A DNA stretch of 64,000 nt. It comes from an uncultured Amylibacter sp. GTDB taxonomy: Bacteria; Pseudomonadota; Alphaproteobacteria; Rhodobacterales; Rhodobacteraceae. Shown piece by piece: positions 38,053 to 47,838 of the stretch; positions within the stretch are counted from its first letter, which is position 1; each line of letters begins with the position of its first letter. The notes beneath the pieces are model-generated. The model saw only the letters and a list, made by a program, of their open reading frames with translations, did not search any database and was not told where the DNA came from. The stretch spans positions 1,202,501-1,266,500 of the forward strand of contig OY365741.1 of the NCBI GenBank assembly GCA_959347425.1, written 5' to 3'. Both the position numbers and the translations under genes were made by a program.

Positions 38053-39513
38053 TTATGCGGCTTGTTGGGTTTTTTTAAGGCTCGGTTTATGGCGTGCTTT
38101 TTCATCCAAATCCGCCAAAATAGCCGTTGCAGCCTCGCGCCCATCGCGAATCGCCCAGACGACCAAAGACGCACCACGGACGATATCGCCAACGGCATAA
38201 ACCCCGTCCAGTGCGGTTTGATGGGTCGTGCTATCGGTGAAAATCGTGCCCCATCGGGTTAGACGTAAATCAGGCTGATTCCACAGGCTGGGCAGGTCTT
38301 CGGCGGTAAAACCCAAGGCCTCTATCACCAAATCCGCAGGCTCCACCCATTCACTACCGGCGATGACTTCGGGGCGATTGCGCCCAGATGAATCGACCAA
38401 ACCCAAGCGCATTTTACACATAATCGCGCCCGTGACGGAGGTATCGCCCTTAAACCCTTTCGGGCTGGTTTGCCAGATGAATTCCACGCCTTCTTCCTCG
38501 GCATTGTGCGTCTCCCGCGCAGAGCCAGGCATATTCGCCCGATCGCGCCGATACAGGCATTTGACCGATTTCGCGCCTTGACGAACGGCTGTCCGCACGC
38601 AATCCATGGCGGTATCTCCACCACCGATAACAAGGGTTTTTTTGCCCTTGGCGTTTAACTCGCCCGAGTCAAACGCGGCGACTTCATCGCCAAAACCGAT
38701 TTTATTTGAGGCGGTAAGGTATTCCAAAGCTGGCACAATCCCATTCAAATTGCCGTTGATTTTATCCAGCTCTCGGCTGACATAAACCCCCGTGGCAATC
38801 AAAATCACATCGTGTTTTTTACGCAAACTGCCAAAGGTTTTATCCACGCCAATTCGGCAGTTTAGAACGAATTTCACCCCTGATTTTTCCAGCAAATCAA
38901 TTCTGCGCATCACCGCGTCCTTTTCCAATTTAAAACCCGGAATACCGTAAGTCATCAATCCGCCCGCGCGGTCATAGCTGTCATAAATCACCACCTGAAA
39001 GCCAAACCGCCGCAGCATATCCGCCGCCGCCAATCCACCCGGGCCCGCGCCGATAATACCGATAGATTCGCCGCGTTCTTTTTTCGGGGCAGGGCCGCGT
39101 ACCCAGCCGTTTTCCCACGCCGCATCGGTGATATATTTTTCAATCGCGCCGATGGTGACCGTGCCGTGGTTGGATTGTTCAATAACGCAGTTGCCTTCGC
39201 ACAAACGGTCTTGCGGGCAGATTCGCCCGCAGATTTCGGGGAAAGTATTGGTGGCTTGGCTGAGCTCATACGCCTCTTGCAATCGCCCCTCTGCCGTGAA
39301 ACGCAGCCAATCGGGGATGTTATTATGCAGGGGGCAATGGCTCTGACAGAACGGAACACCGCATTGCGAACAACGGGAAGATTGCTCGGTTGCCTTTTGC
39401 TGGGCGTAATCTTGGTAGATTTCGTTGTAATCGCGGGTGCGCTCGGCTGTTTCGCGTTTTGGGGGCAGAACACGCGGGATATCGGTGAATTTTAACATTT
39501 TTTGAGGCGACAT
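38053..39513 (-). CDS. gltD: Glutamate synthase small subunit
   Basis: Flavoprotein passing electrons from NADPH to GltB. 486 residues, with N-terminal Fe-S cysteines in 'CSQCGVPFCQSHCPLHN' and a second set ('CGRICPQDRLCEGNC'), the FAD motif 'GIIGAGPGGLAAAD' and the NADPH motif 'LVIGGGDTAMDCVRTA'. First gene of gltD-gltB. The divergent region to uppP contains an inverted repeat (39605-39627). Confidence 0.97.
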   Translation of the reverse strand: MSPQKMLKFTDIPRVLPPKRETAERTRDYNEIYQDYAQQKATEQSSRCSQCGVPFCQSHCPLHNNIPDWLRFTAEGRLQEAYELSQATNTFPEICGRICPQDRLCEGNCVIEQSNHGTVTIGAIEKYITDAAWENGWVRGPAPKKERGESIGIIGAGPGGLAAADMLRRFGFQVVIYDSYDRAGGLMTYGIPGFKLEKDAVMRRIDLLEKSGVKFVLNCRIGVDKTFGSLRKKHDVILIATGVYVSRELDKINGNLNGIVPALEYLTASNKIGFGDEVAAFDSGELNAKGKKTLVIGGGDTAMDCVRTAVRQGAKSVKCLYRRDRANMPGSARETHNAEEEGVEFIWQTSPKGFKGDTSVTGAIMCKMRLGLVDSSGRNRPEVIAGSEWVEPADLVIEALGFTAEDLPSLWNQPDLRLTRWGTIFTDSTTHQTALDGVYAVGDIVRGASLVVWAIRDGREAATAILADLDEKARHKPSLKKTQQAA

Positions 39514-39604
39514 GAGGTTGCTCCTGTATTGGTTTTAGGTGATTCGCAGTCTTTTGCGGGTGTTTTTTATGAAATTAGCGTGAATTTGGCAAAGAGTCAA
39601 ACAC

Positions 39605-39627
39605 AAAGGTCATAGAAATTGACCTTT
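39605..39627. promoter_or_regulatory. Inverted repeat AAAGGTCA-N7-TGACCTTT, candidate operator
   Basis: A perfect 8-bp inverted repeat with 7-bp spacer, about 95 bp upstream of gltD and 255 bp upstream of uppP. Because both flanking genes point away, a terminator role is unlikely and an operator for a dimeric regulator is more plausible. Regulator unknown. Confidence 0.4.
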
Positions 39628-39859
39628 TTGGGGTGAAAAACGGATTATCTGTGATTATTTTGCCGATACTTTTGAAAATAGGTCAATAATACTGTCTTTT
39701 TAACGATAAATGAGGGATAAAAACATAATATTGCAAACCGTCCCAACACATGCTAAACATAGCAAGCCTAACGTTTCTCACGTTCCAAATAAATCCGTGC
39801 TAGCCGTCCAAACCCTATCCGTGCAACAAGGCAAGACGCCAGCAAAAGAGCGAAAAAGA

Positions 39860-40663
39860 ATGTCGTACAATTATCTTATCATCCTTGCCCTTATTCAAGG
39901 GCTCACCGAATTTCTGCCCGTGTCGTCTTCGGCGCATCTGGCGGTGTTGCCAAGACTAACCGGGCAACCCGACCAAGGGTTATTGATTGATGTTGCCGTG
40001 CATATCGGCACGCTGGCGGCGGTGATGCTGACCTTTGCTACTGAGGTGAAACAAATTACCCATGGCGCGTTTGATATCGCACGGGGACGCAGAAACACGC
40101 AAAACGCGATGCTGGCTTTTGCGTTGTTTATTGCCACCATTCCCGTTGTTATCGCGGGGTTTATTTTGCAAATAACTGGGCTGGTTGCGGTTTTGCGGTC
40201 GGTTGAAATCATAGCCTACGCGATGATAGGCTTTGGCATTATTCTGTATATCTTTGACAAACGCCCCGCGACTAAAACCTTTACCGATTGGACGTTGATT
40301 GACGCGATAAAAATCGGACTATGGCAGGCCACTGCCCTGATTCCTGGGGCCTCGCGGGCTGGGGTTTGTATCACTGGGGCGCGGGGTTTGGGCTATGATC
40401 GCGCGTCCAGCGTGCGGATTGCCATGGTGATGTCGATTCCGACTATCATAGCCTCTGGCGTTTTGCTGGGTGGCCGCGCGATTTTCACCGCCGATAGAAA
40501 CGCGCTGGCTGTGGCGGGGATTGCCGCCGTGTTATCCTGTATAGCCGCGATGGTCGCGCTGGCAATTATGACGCGGTTATTGCGCGTGGTCAGCTTTACC
40601 CCTTATGTGATTTATCGGGTGATTTTCGGCGTGGGGTTGCTGGTTTGGGTCTATTTGGGCTAG
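39860..40663 (+). CDS. uppP: Undecaprenyl-diphosphatase UppP
   Basis: Integral membrane phosphatase recycling the undecaprenyl carrier lipid. The start chosen is ATG at 39860 (267 residues), where family homology begins ('LALIQGLTEFLPVSSSAHLA'); the frame is open 50 codons further but that part is polar and unlike the family. 'PGASRAGVCITGARGLGYDR' carries the PGxSRSG-type active-site block (Ala for the second Ser position in the usual motif should be noted). Stop codon shares a CTAG with the convergent gene. Confidence 0.93.
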   Translation: MSYNYLIILALIQGLTEFLPVSSSAHLAVLPRLTGQPDQGLLIDVAVHIGTLAAVMLTFATEVKQITHGAFDIARGRRNTQNAMLAFALFIATIPVVIAGFILQITGLVAVLRSVEIIAYAMIGFGIILYIFDKRPATKTFTDWTLIDAIKIGLWQATALIPGASRAGVCITGARGLGYDRASSVRIAMVMSIPTIIASGVLLGGRAIFTADRNALAVAGIAAVLSCIAAMVALAIMTRLLRVVSFTPYVIYRVIFGVGLLVWVYLG

Positions 40664-41661
40664 GATTTATCGGGAGTAATTAATTCGCCATACTGCCCCG
40701 CTGGGCGATGGCAGGATAAATACCCCGCCAAAACCGCCACCAGAGGCGTTGGCGCAATTCCCAAATCTTTAAAGGTTTTCACCTTTGCGCGGGGCAACAC
40801 GATATTATCCACCCGCAGAGTTTCCACCTGATCGCGGGTTAAAATCGTATTGGTGAAAATCCCAAAACTGCCGATTTGCATCATATCAAAGATGGTCGCT
40901 TGCATCCGTGCGATAAAAAACGGCATATCAAAAATCCGATTTTTACGTTGAGTTATTGTCAGCATTTGCTGGATTAAATCCTTAAAGGAAACTTGCGCGG
41001 GGCCGCCCAATTCATAAATACCACTCATCCGTCCATCGGTGGCTTGGGTGGCCACACGGGCGATGTCTTCGACAAAAACCGGTTGAAACAGCGTCGCCCC
41101 GCCAACCAAAGGCAAGATAGGCAATACTTTTGCCATCCGCGCAAAGCGATTGAAAAACTGGTCTTCCGCACCGAAAACAATGGACGGGCGGAGGATAACG
41201 GATTTAGGGAAAGCCTTACGCACGGCAATTTCCCCAGCGATTTTGCTTTGCGTATAACGGCTGGTTTTGGACGAACCAAGGGCGGATATATGGATAAACT
41301 GCGCCACATTTTCACCCGCGGCGATTCGTGCCATCTTTGCTGGAACGGTTGCATGGATAGTGGCAAACTTCGCCCTTCGGGTTTCGCTCAAAATCCCAAC
41401 GCAATTTATCACCGCATCCGCGCCCGTTATGGCGGCACGCAAAGTCGCTTCATCGCGAATATCACCTTTGCTGATATCAATCTGCCCGACCGAGCCATAG
41501 GGACGCAAAAACCCCGCCCGATTCGGATGGCGGGTAATCACCCGCACCCGCCAGCCCGCCTGCGCCAGTCGTTGCACGATATACCGCCCAACAAAGCCAG
41601 AGCCACCAAAGACCGTCGCGATTTTATCTGTGTGTGTTTGTGGCATGATTTGACCTTTCAT
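40660..41661 (-). CDS. NAD(P)-binding protein, complex I NDUFA9-like (COG0702)
   Basis: 333 residues, atypical SDR with 'TVFGGSGFVGRYIVQRLAQAGW' at the N-terminus, 'NCVGILSETRRAKFATIHA' and 'ILRPSIVFGAEDQFFNRFA'. Alphaproteobacterial homologues resemble the mitochondrial complex I accessory subunit NDUFA9. The second ATG (M6) would also fit. It converges on uppP; the two stops overlap in one CTAG. Confidence 0.87.
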   Translation of the reverse strand: MKGQIMPQTHTDKIATVFGGSGFVGRYIVQRLAQAGWRVRVITRHPNRAGFLRPYGSVGQIDISKGDIRDEATLRAAITGADAVINCVGILSETRRAKFATIHATVPAKMARIAAGENVAQFIHISALGSSKTSRYTQSKIAGEIAVRKAFPKSVILRPSIVFGAEDQFFNRFARMAKVLPILPLVGGATLFQPVFVEDIARVATQATDGRMSGIYELGGPAQVSFKDLIQQMLTITQRKNRIFDMPFFIARMQATIFDMMQIGSFGIFTNTILTRDQVETLRVDNIVLPRAKVKTFKDLGIAPTPLVAVLAGYLSCHRPAGQYGELITPDKS

Positions 41662-41784
41662 TTTTCATCACCCTAGCGGGTTTGTGTGAAAACTGCAAGT
41701 GGGATTTTTATGTGGCGGGGTGCCACAGATGTTTTAGATACGCTTGACTCTGTTGGTTTAAAGGTGTAAGACCGCTTCACCCGT

Positions 41785-41870
41785 GCCCGGGTGGCGGAAT
41801 GGTAGACGCGCTAGCTTCAGGTGCTAGTGCCTGTATAGGCGTGGAGGTTCAAGTCCTCTTCCGGGCACCA
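41785..41870 (+). tRNA. tRNA-Leu (CAG)
   Basis: 86-nt tRNA with acceptor stem GCCCGGG/TCCGGGC, a long variable arm typical of Leu, anticodon stem CTAGC/GCTAG with loop TTCAGGT (anticodon CAG), TTCAAGT T-loop, and an encoded CCA (41868-41870). A minus-strand nuclease-like gene ends 7 bp beyond it. Confidence 0.95.
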
Positions 41871-41877
41871 TGATTTT

Positions 41878-43374
41878 TTACCCAACCGCGTTAGAGCTTA
41901 GAGGGTGTTTTAGATAATGCTGATTTAATGCGTCTGCTATACCCTTTTCTTTACTTTCCCTAGCCATATCTAAAATGTCTTTACCCTCTTTCCAATCAAT
42001 AGGATTTTTAATTCTTCCAGATTTTTCTTTTTTTAACAAATCAATTGCATTTGAAGAAAAAGTTCCTGTTGTCCATATTTCAAAAGAAATAGTATATTCA
42101 CTAAAACGATCTTGATCTCTTATATGAGCACGGAAAGTTGGAAGTCGCTTTATCCAATCGCGCACCTCACATTCATTAACAATTCCACCAGGCCCTTTTC
42201 CTTTGCATTCTATCGCAGTACATTTTGTTTTTTTAACAAATTGCAAAATATCTATCTCTGCTTGTTTTCCAGTTTTTGGATCTATGGCTCTTACAGAATA
42301 ATCAACAGAAATTGCGTTTTGCTTAGCTAAATAAACAGATATTAATTCAAATAAAACTCCCCTTAAGTTTCCTACTGCCCCTTCTATTTTAGATAAGTCA
42401 TTCAATAATGTTATTAATTTGTTAGGATTTCCTGTTGCTATTTTAGCAGCATTATCAAGTGTCTCAATAAGTGTTTTCATGCTGTTTGCTATGTCATCAC
42501 CAAAAATATTGTTAATAGACGCAAGTATAACTCCTATTCCCTTACCGTATTTAAGAGCAGATGAATCAAACGCTTCTGCAACTAAAATTGGCATGAATTT
42601 AATATTAGGTAGCGAAGCTTGTAATAACTGGGTTTTTCTAACAAAATATTCTATATCTGCTTGTTTTAATTTACCTTGAGCAAAAACATCAGCTACAAAA
42701 AATCCTTGTTTAGATTTTGGTCCACGTAAAGGAAAAATATAACTTGGTCCTGTTAAATCCCACATAAATTGTCCAACTTGCCGATTTGCTGAATCGCCTC
42801 TTATTGTAATACTATCATAACTAGCAAATCCAAGTTTGCGAGCCCATTCACGCATGCCACCCAAAAGTATATCTTCAGCCAAGCGTAAGGTTCTACAACG
42901 ATAAATGTTAGGTTCAAATAATTCATCGCGAATGATTGATATATATTCTTTTTCTCCCTCCGATTCTTTCTCAATAACGCCAGCGTTAGTCAGGTTACGA
43001 ATTACCATATCTACGCAAACTTGTTTTTTAAGTCGTATTGGTGCTCCACTAATTACGGAAAATTCGCCTGTCTCTACCATTCCGCCTCTATTTATTAGCC
43101 CATCAATCGCTAAAGCATAAATAGAATTTGTTTCACGCATTGCGGTATGAAAATTTTGCCAGAATTGTTCAGTATTGCGTTGATCTTTTAAATAAACAAA
43201 GCTTTCACGTTTTGGGAGTAATGGGATTGGAAATTTCATAATAGGCTCTTTTGCACGAGAAACCCTCTGACGCGCTGTCGTCGCAGAAATATTATACTCT
43301 TCTTCTAGTTTTTTAACTATTACAGAAGAACGTATTGGTCCAGTAAATTCTAAAATTTTTATAATTTGATTCAT
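41878..43374 (-). CDS. Unrecognised protein: winged-helix N-terminus with PD-(D/E)xK-like nuclease region
   Basis: 498 residues. The first ~45 residues ('GPIRSSVIVKKLEEEYNISA', 'TTARQRVSRAKE') look like a winged helix. In the C-terminal third, 'FELISVYLAKQ', 'KQAEIDIL' and 'CTAIECKGKGPG' follow the E...D-x(n)-ExK layout of PD-(D/E)xK nucleases. The gene is strongly AT-rich compared with its neighbours and is preceded by an AT-rich 260-bp leader. It ends 7 bp after tRNA-Leu. A defence-type DNA nuclease is plausible, but I cannot name the family. Confidence 0.68.
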   Translation of the reverse strand: MNQIIKILEFTGPIRSSVIVKKLEEEYNISATTARQRVSRAKEPIMKFPIPLLPKRESFVYLKDQRNTEQFWQNFHTAMRETNSIYALAIDGLINRGGMVETGEFSVISGAPIRLKKQVCVDMVIRNLTNAGVIEKESEGEKEYISIIRDELFEPNIYRCRTLRLAEDILLGGMREWARKLGFASYDSITIRGDSANRQVGQFMWDLTGPSYIFPLRGPKSKQGFFVADVFAQGKLKQADIEYFVRKTQLLQASLPNIKFMPILVAEAFDSSALKYGKGIGVILASINNIFGDDIANSMKTLIETLDNAAKIATGNPNKLITLLNDLSKIEGAVGNLRGVLFELISVYLAKQNAISVDYSVRAIDPKTGKQAEIDILQFVKKTKCTAIECKGKGPGGIVNECEVRDWIKRLPTFRAHIRDQDRFSEYTISFEIWTTGTFSSNAIDLLKKEKSGRIKNPIDWKEGKDILDMARESKEKGIADALNQHYLKHPLSSNAVG

Positions 43375-43594
43375 GATGTCACACTCCTTAATTTATTAAT
43401 ATTACTACATGACCTTGCCTGTATTTTTTTTGATGATATTTTTTTGTTAAATATCAATATGTTACAAGTTTGTATTTTTTAAGCATGTCACAGTATCATG
43501 TCGCAACCATTTTTGTAGTGCCAGTTTGCATTCAAAATCTATATTTGTCAAGCTGGTTTTTTATCGCCTCCCCTTGCATCTCCCCCTAAAAACA

Positions 43595-43617
43595 GGTATG
43601 GTTTGCCTATCCATACC
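43595..43617. promoter_or_regulatory. Inverted repeat upstream of xseB
   Basis: GGTATGG-N9-CCATACC, ending 20 bp before the xseB start. It could be an operator or an mRNA hairpin in the xseB-ispA-dxs leader. Confidence 0.35.
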
Positions 43618-43637
43618 CCCTGATAGAGGAATCAAAA

Positions 43638-43895
43638 ATGACTGATGCAAAAACACCCGCAAAAAAACCAATAGAAAAAATGACCTTTGAAGAGGCGATG
43701 CAAGAGCTGGAATCTCTGGTAAAAAAATTGGAGGGTGCGCAGGTGCCGCTCGACCAATCCATCGCGCTTTATGAACGCGGGGCGGCCTTGAAAAAACACT
43801 GCGAAACCCGCCTAAAGTCGGCCGAAGAAAAGGTCGCACAAATCACGCTTGATGCGGACGGGCAGGCTAAAGATGCGCAGCCCCAAACTTTTTAA
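43638..43895 (+). CDS. xseB: Exodeoxyribonuclease VII small subunit
   Basis: 85 residues; 'MTFEEAMQELESLVKKLEG' and 'PLDQSIALYERGAALKKHCETRL' are the full XseB coiled-hairpin signature. Start of the xseB-ispA-dxs cluster, a widely conserved isoprenoid operon. AGAGGA precedes the ATG. Confidence 0.96.
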   Translation: MTDAKTPAKKPIEKMTFEEAMQELESLVKKLEGAQVPLDQSIALYERGAALKKHCETRLKSAEEKVAQITLDADGQAKDAQPQTF

Positions 43896-43930
43896 CCCTC
43901 CTTCTAACTTCCGCTAAACCCGCATCCAAA

Positions 43931-44794
43931 ATGGATTTTCAAACTCACCTAGACCAAACCGCGCAGGCCATCCGAGCCGCCCTTGATACTGCCCTGCCGC
44001 GTGATACCACCCTTGCCAAAGCCATGCGACACGCCACGCTCGGCACGGGCAAACGGCTTCGTGGGTTTTTAACCTGTGCCAGTGCTGATTTGTTTCAAAT
44101 CCCCCGCCAGACCGCCCTGCATGCCGCCGTGGCAATAGAATCCTTGCATGCCTATTCGCTCGTCCATGACGACCTGCCCGCCATGGATAACGATGATTTG
44201 CGCCGTGGGCAGCCGACCGTGCATGTGAAGTGGGACGAGGCTACGGCGATTCTGGTTGGCGATGCCCTGCAAAGTTTCGCGTTCCATCACCTTACCCACC
44301 TCCCCACCTCCGCCGATATTCGCGTGGAGTTAATCCGTGCATTGGCGGATGCCGCGCAAAAAATGGTACAGGGTCAGGCGCAGGATATGTCGGCGCAAAC
44401 CGCCCACACCCACACGATAGCAGACATCACCGATTTACAGCAAAAGAAAACTGGGGCTTTGATTGACTGGGCGGCAACGGCTGGCGCTCGGCTGGCGGGC
44501 AATGCGGGTGCGGAGTTTCATGCGTTGCAAAACTACGCCCAGCCCATCGGTTTGGCCTATCAAATCCGCGATGATATTTTGGATAATGAGGGTGAGGCGA
44601 CCCACCTTGGCAAACGCGCCCAAAAGGATGACTCCGCCAATAAGGCGACTTTTGTCTCGCTTTTGGGGATGGACGGGGCGAAAGCCCAAGCCGATATTTT
44701 GGCTGGGCAAGCGATTGATGCTCTGTCGCCTTTTGGCGATAGAGGCAAAATGCTCGCCGCGCTGGCGCGATTTGTTATTACGCGCAAACGGTGA
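43931..44794 (+). CDS. ispA: Polyprenyl synthetase (farnesyl diphosphate synthase type)
   Basis: Condenses IPP with allylic diphosphates. 287 residues with the two aspartate-rich motifs 'DDLPAMDNDDLRRG' and 'DDILD', 'LGTGKRLRGFL' and 'QQKKTGAL'. Its position between xseB and dxs supports the IspA assignment. Confidence 0.94.
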   Translation: MDFQTHLDQTAQAIRAALDTALPRDTTLAKAMRHATLGTGKRLRGFLTCASADLFQIPRQTALHAAVAIESLHAYSLVHDDLPAMDNDDLRRGQPTVHVKWDEATAILVGDALQSFAFHHLTHLPTSADIRVELIRALADAAQKMVQGQAQDMSAQTAHTHTIADITDLQQKKTGALIDWAATAGARLAGNAGAEFHALQNYAQPIGLAYQIRDDILDNEGEATHLGKRAQKDDSANKATFVSLLGMDGAKAQADILAGQAIDALSPFGDRGKMLAALARFVITRKR

Positions 44795-44806
44795 TAAAAC
44801 CCCATT

Positions 44807-46741
44807 ATGGTTAAGACGATTCCCACCCAAACACCCGTGCTGGATACGGTACATTCGCCCGCAGATATGCGGGATATGTCGGATTCAACCTTGCGGATTT
44901 TGGCCGATGAAGTCCGCGCCGAGACGATTCGCATTGTCTCTAAAACAGGTGGTCATTTGGGCGCGGGTTTGGGTGTGGTAGAGCTCAGCGTCGCCCTGCA
45001 TGCCGTGTTTGACACCCCCAGAGCACGGCTGATTTGGGATGTCAGCCACCAATGCTATCCCCATAAAATCCTAACAGGTCGGCGTGATAAAATGCACAGT
45101 TTGCGCAAGGGCGGGGGGTTGTCTGGTTTTACCAAACGCGATGAGAGCCCCTACGACCCGTTTGGCGCTGCGCATAGTTCCACCTCCATTTCCGCCGCCT
45201 TGGGGTTTTCTGTCGCCCGAGATTTAGTAGGGGATTTGGCGGGTGCGGAAACGCCCATCAGCGATGTTATTGCCGTGATAGGCGATGGTGCGTTATCGGC
45301 TGGCATGGCCTATGAAGCGTTAAACAACGCCGGGCATTTGGGCAATCGTTTAATCGTGGTTTTGAACGATAATGATATGTCCATCGCCACCCCCGTTGGT
45401 GCGATGTCCTCCTATTTGTTAAAATTATATTCGGGCGAGCCGTTTCAGGATTTAAAAGCCGCGGCCAAAGGAGTCGTGTCATTTTTACCCGAACCCCTGC
45501 AGGACGGAGCAAAACGCGCCCGCGATGTTTTGAAACATATCGCGGTTGGCGGGTCGGGCGGCACTTTGTTTGAAAACCTAGGCTTTTCTTATATCGGGCC
45601 GATTGACGGGCATAATATGGAGCAGTTGTTGGAAGCCCTGCGGCTCGTCAAAGACCGCGCCACTGGCCCAGTTTTAATCCACACGATAACGAAAAAGGGG
45701 AAAGGCTATCGCCCAGCCGAGCAGTCCTTTGATAAATATCATGGGGTCAGCAGTTTTGATCCGGTATCGGGCAAACAGCATAAAACCCGCAGTAATATCC
45801 CCAGCTATACGCAGGTTTTCGCCCAGTGTTTAATGCAACACGCGCGGGTGGATAATAAAATAGTCGCGGTCACGGCCGCTATGCCCGATGGCACGGGGTT
45901 GGATTTATTTGCCGCTGAATTCCCCAAGCGGTGCTTTGATGTCGGGATTGCCGAACAGCACGCGGTGACTTTTTGCGCGGGCATGGCGGCGGCTGGATTA
46001 AAACCGTTTTGCGCGATTTATTCCACATTTTTGCAGAGGGGGTATGATCAACTGGTGCATGACGTGGCGATTCAAGGATTGCCCGTGCGGTTTGCCATTG
46101 ACCGTGCTGGTTTTGTCGGGGCGGATGGGGCGACTCATGCGGGCAGTTTTGATATCGCGTTTCTGGCGAATTTGCCCGGGTTTGTCGTTATGGCGGCCAG
46201 TGATGAGGCGGAATTGGCGCGGATGGTGGCAACGGCCGTGGCGTATAATGACGGGCCGATTGCGTTCCGCTATCCTCGCGGAGGCGGTACGGGTGTGGGT
46301 ATCGGCGAGGCTGAGATTTTGCAAATCGGCAAATCACGGGTGGTGCGTGAGGGTGCACAAGTCGCGATAGTGTCTTTCGGTGCGCGGTTAGCGGAGTGTT
46401 TATTGGCGGCGGATGATTTGGCAGAGCGGGGCATTAAACCTTCCGTCATTGACGCACGATTTGCCAAGCCGTTGGATGAGGCTTTATTGCTGGATTTGGC
46501 AAAGACCCACCGCGTGATTATAACGATAGAAGAGGGTGCGATTGGCGGGTTTGGCTCGCACGTAATGCAGTTTTTATCGGGTGCGGGTGTGTTGGATAGC
46601 GGGCGGGTTCGTGTGCGTTCCATGGTCTTCCCCGATGTATTCTTAGACCAAGACAGCCCAGAGCAAATGTACAAAGCCGCGGGCCTAACCGCCCAAGACA
46701 TCTTTTTTACCGTTTCACAACTTTTGGATATTGCGGAATAA
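44807..46741 (+). CDS. dxs: 1-deoxy-D-xylulose-5-phosphate synthase
   Basis: TPP enzyme joining pyruvate and glyceraldehyde 3-phosphate, first step of the MEP pathway. 644 residues with '[18 protein letters not shown]', the TPP block '[19 protein letters not shown]', '[17 protein letters not shown]' and the C-terminal transketolase domain. 12 bp after ispA. Confidence 0.98.
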   Translation: MVKTIPTQTPVLDTVHSPADMRDMSDSTLRILADEVRAETIRIVSKTGGHLGAGLGVVELSVALHAVFDTPRARLIWDVSHQCYPHKILTGRRDKMHSLRKGGGLSGFTKRDESPYDPFGAAHSSTSISAALGFSVARDLVGDLAGAETPISDVIAVIGDGALSAGMAYEALNNAGHLGNRLIVVLNDNDMSIATPVGAMSSYLLKLYSGEPFQDLKAAAKGVVSFLPEPLQDGAKRARDVLKHIAVGGSGGTLFENLGFSYIGPIDGHNMEQLLEALRLVKDRATGPVLIHTITKKGKGYRPAEQSFDKYHGVSSFDPVSGKQHKTRSNIPSYTQVFAQCLMQHARVDNKIVAVTAAMPDGTGLDLFAAEFPKRCFDVGIAEQHAVTFCAGMAAAGLKPFCAIYSTFLQRGYDQLVHDVAIQGLPVRFAIDRAGFVGADGATHAGSFDIAFLANLPGFVVMAASDEAELARMVATAVAYNDGPIAFRYPRGGGTGVGIGEAEILQIGKSRVVREGAQVAIVSFGARLAECLLAADDLAERGIKPSVIDARFAKPLDEALLLDLAKTHRVIITIEEGAIGGFGSHVMQFLSGAGVLDSGRVRVRSMVFPDVFLDQDSPEQMYKAAGLTAQDIFFTVSQLLDIAE

Positions 46742-46776
46742 GTTTTTTGTGCTAGATATAATTAGGAGGATTAAAA

Positions 46777-47766
46777 ATGATACCAGAACTTGGTAAATTA
46801 GAGCGTGTAGATTTACGCACAATATGGGAATCTGAAAATGTAGATTTTACCCCTTGGCTTGCCAAGGAAGAAAATCTTGAAATGTTGGGCGAAACCATCG
46901 GCATAAGTCTTGAACTGGAAGCCACAGAAAAAAATGTTGGACTTTTCCGTGCTGATATTTTATGCAAAAACATGGGTGATGATTCTAAGGAGTCTTGGGT
47001 TTTAATTGAAAACCAACTCGAACGGACAAACCATACCCATATTGGGCAACTTCTTACTTACGCTGCTGGACTGGATGCTGTTACTATTGTTTGGGTTGCG
47101 TCTAAATTTACTGAGCAACATCGTGCCACTTTAGATTGGCTGAATAAAATTACCGATGAAGAGTTTCAGTTTTTTGGATTAGAAGTTGAGGCATGGAAAA
47201 TTGGCGATTCGCTTGCCGCACCAAAATTTAATGTTATTTCAAAGCCAAATAATTGGAGCAAATCTATCTCCCATGGGGCAAGAACAATTAATGAGGGCGA
47301 GTTAGGTGAAACCAAAGCCATGCAACTTCGCTATTGGCAAAGTTTTGAAAAATATTTACAAGATAAAGGTTCAACGCTAAGCCCACAAAATTCAATAGCA
47401 AGATCGTGGCAAAGATTTACTATTGGTGTTACTAGTGTTGCTATTGAATCAGTAATGAATATATCTGAAAATAAAATTAGGGTAGAGCTAAATATACAAC
47501 ATCCTGACCATGTTGATGCATATTTTAATTTGTTGTTTGCAGATAAGGAAGCAATAGAACAAGAAATTGGTTTTGAGTTGGTTTGGCGTGAAATGCCAGA
47601 AAAGAAAGGTTCAAAAATTACTGTTTATAAAGATGCAGATACTAAAGATGAAGAATCTTGGGAAGATCAGCATGCGTGGCTTAAAGAAACAGTAGAAAAG
47701 TTTGACCGTGTATTTAGAGAACGTGTAAAAAATCTTAACCCTGGCGACTGGAATCCAGACGCTTAA
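46777..47766 (+). CDS. DUF4268 domain protein (PD-(D/E)xK-like)
   Basis: 329 residues. 'FRADILCKN' followed by 'WVLIENQLERTNHTHIGQLL' and 'TYAAGLDAVTIVWVASKF' is the hallmark N-terminal block of DUF4268 proteins; the D...E-x-Q arrangement resembles PD-(D/E)xK nucleases. The C-terminus is the DUF4268 domain. Function unknown; relatives occur singly and in accessory regions. AGGAGG precedes the ATG. 35 bp after dxs, but AT-rich unlike dxs, which suggests insertion at the operon's end. Confidence 0.8.
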   Translation: MIPELGKLERVDLRTIWESENVDFTPWLAKEENLEMLGETIGISLELEATEKNVGLFRADILCKNMGDDSKESWVLIENQLERTNHTHIGQLLTYAAGLDAVTIVWVASKFTEQHRATLDWLNKITDEEFQFFGLEVEAWKIGDSLAAPKFNVISKPNNWSKSISHGARTINEGELGETKAMQLRYWQSFEKYLQDKGSTLSPQNSIARSWQRFTIGVTSVAIESVMNISENKIRVELNIQHPDHVDAYFNLLFADKEAIEQEIGFELVWREMPEKKGSKITVYKDADTKDEESWEDQHAWLKETVEKFDRVFRERVKNLNPGDWNPDA

Positions 47767-47790
47767 TAAACGCAAAAAAAAAGAAAAAAG

Positions 47791-47819
47791 AAAAAAAGCG
47801 TGCAGGCTTGCCTGCACGC
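47791..47819 (-). terminator. Rho-independent terminator of ccmAB
   Basis: A perfect 10-bp stem (GCGTGCAGGC/GCCTGCACGC, loop of 2) at 47798-47819, followed on the minus strand by a T-run (47791-47797 are all A on the plus strand). It lies 20 bp after the ccmB stop. It lacks a T-run in the plus direction. Confidence 0.88.
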
Positions 47820-47838
47820 TCCCACTAAAACCTAAAAC

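Noticed and set aside
39605..39627. Inverted repeat as a rho-independent terminator
   Set aside because: It lies in a divergent promoter region with no gene ending into it; an operator is more likely.
39710..39859. 50-residue N-terminal extension of UppP
   Set aside because: Polar, without family homology, and the ATG at 39860 begins exactly at the conserved first helix.
41785..43374. Genomic island integrated at tRNA-Leu
   Set aside because: Only one gene follows, no integrase and no repeated tRNA end were seen by eye.
47798..47819. Hairpin as terminator of the DUF4268 gene
   Set aside because: The T-run is only on the minus-strand side, so it serves ccmAB; weak plus-strand use cannot be excluded.
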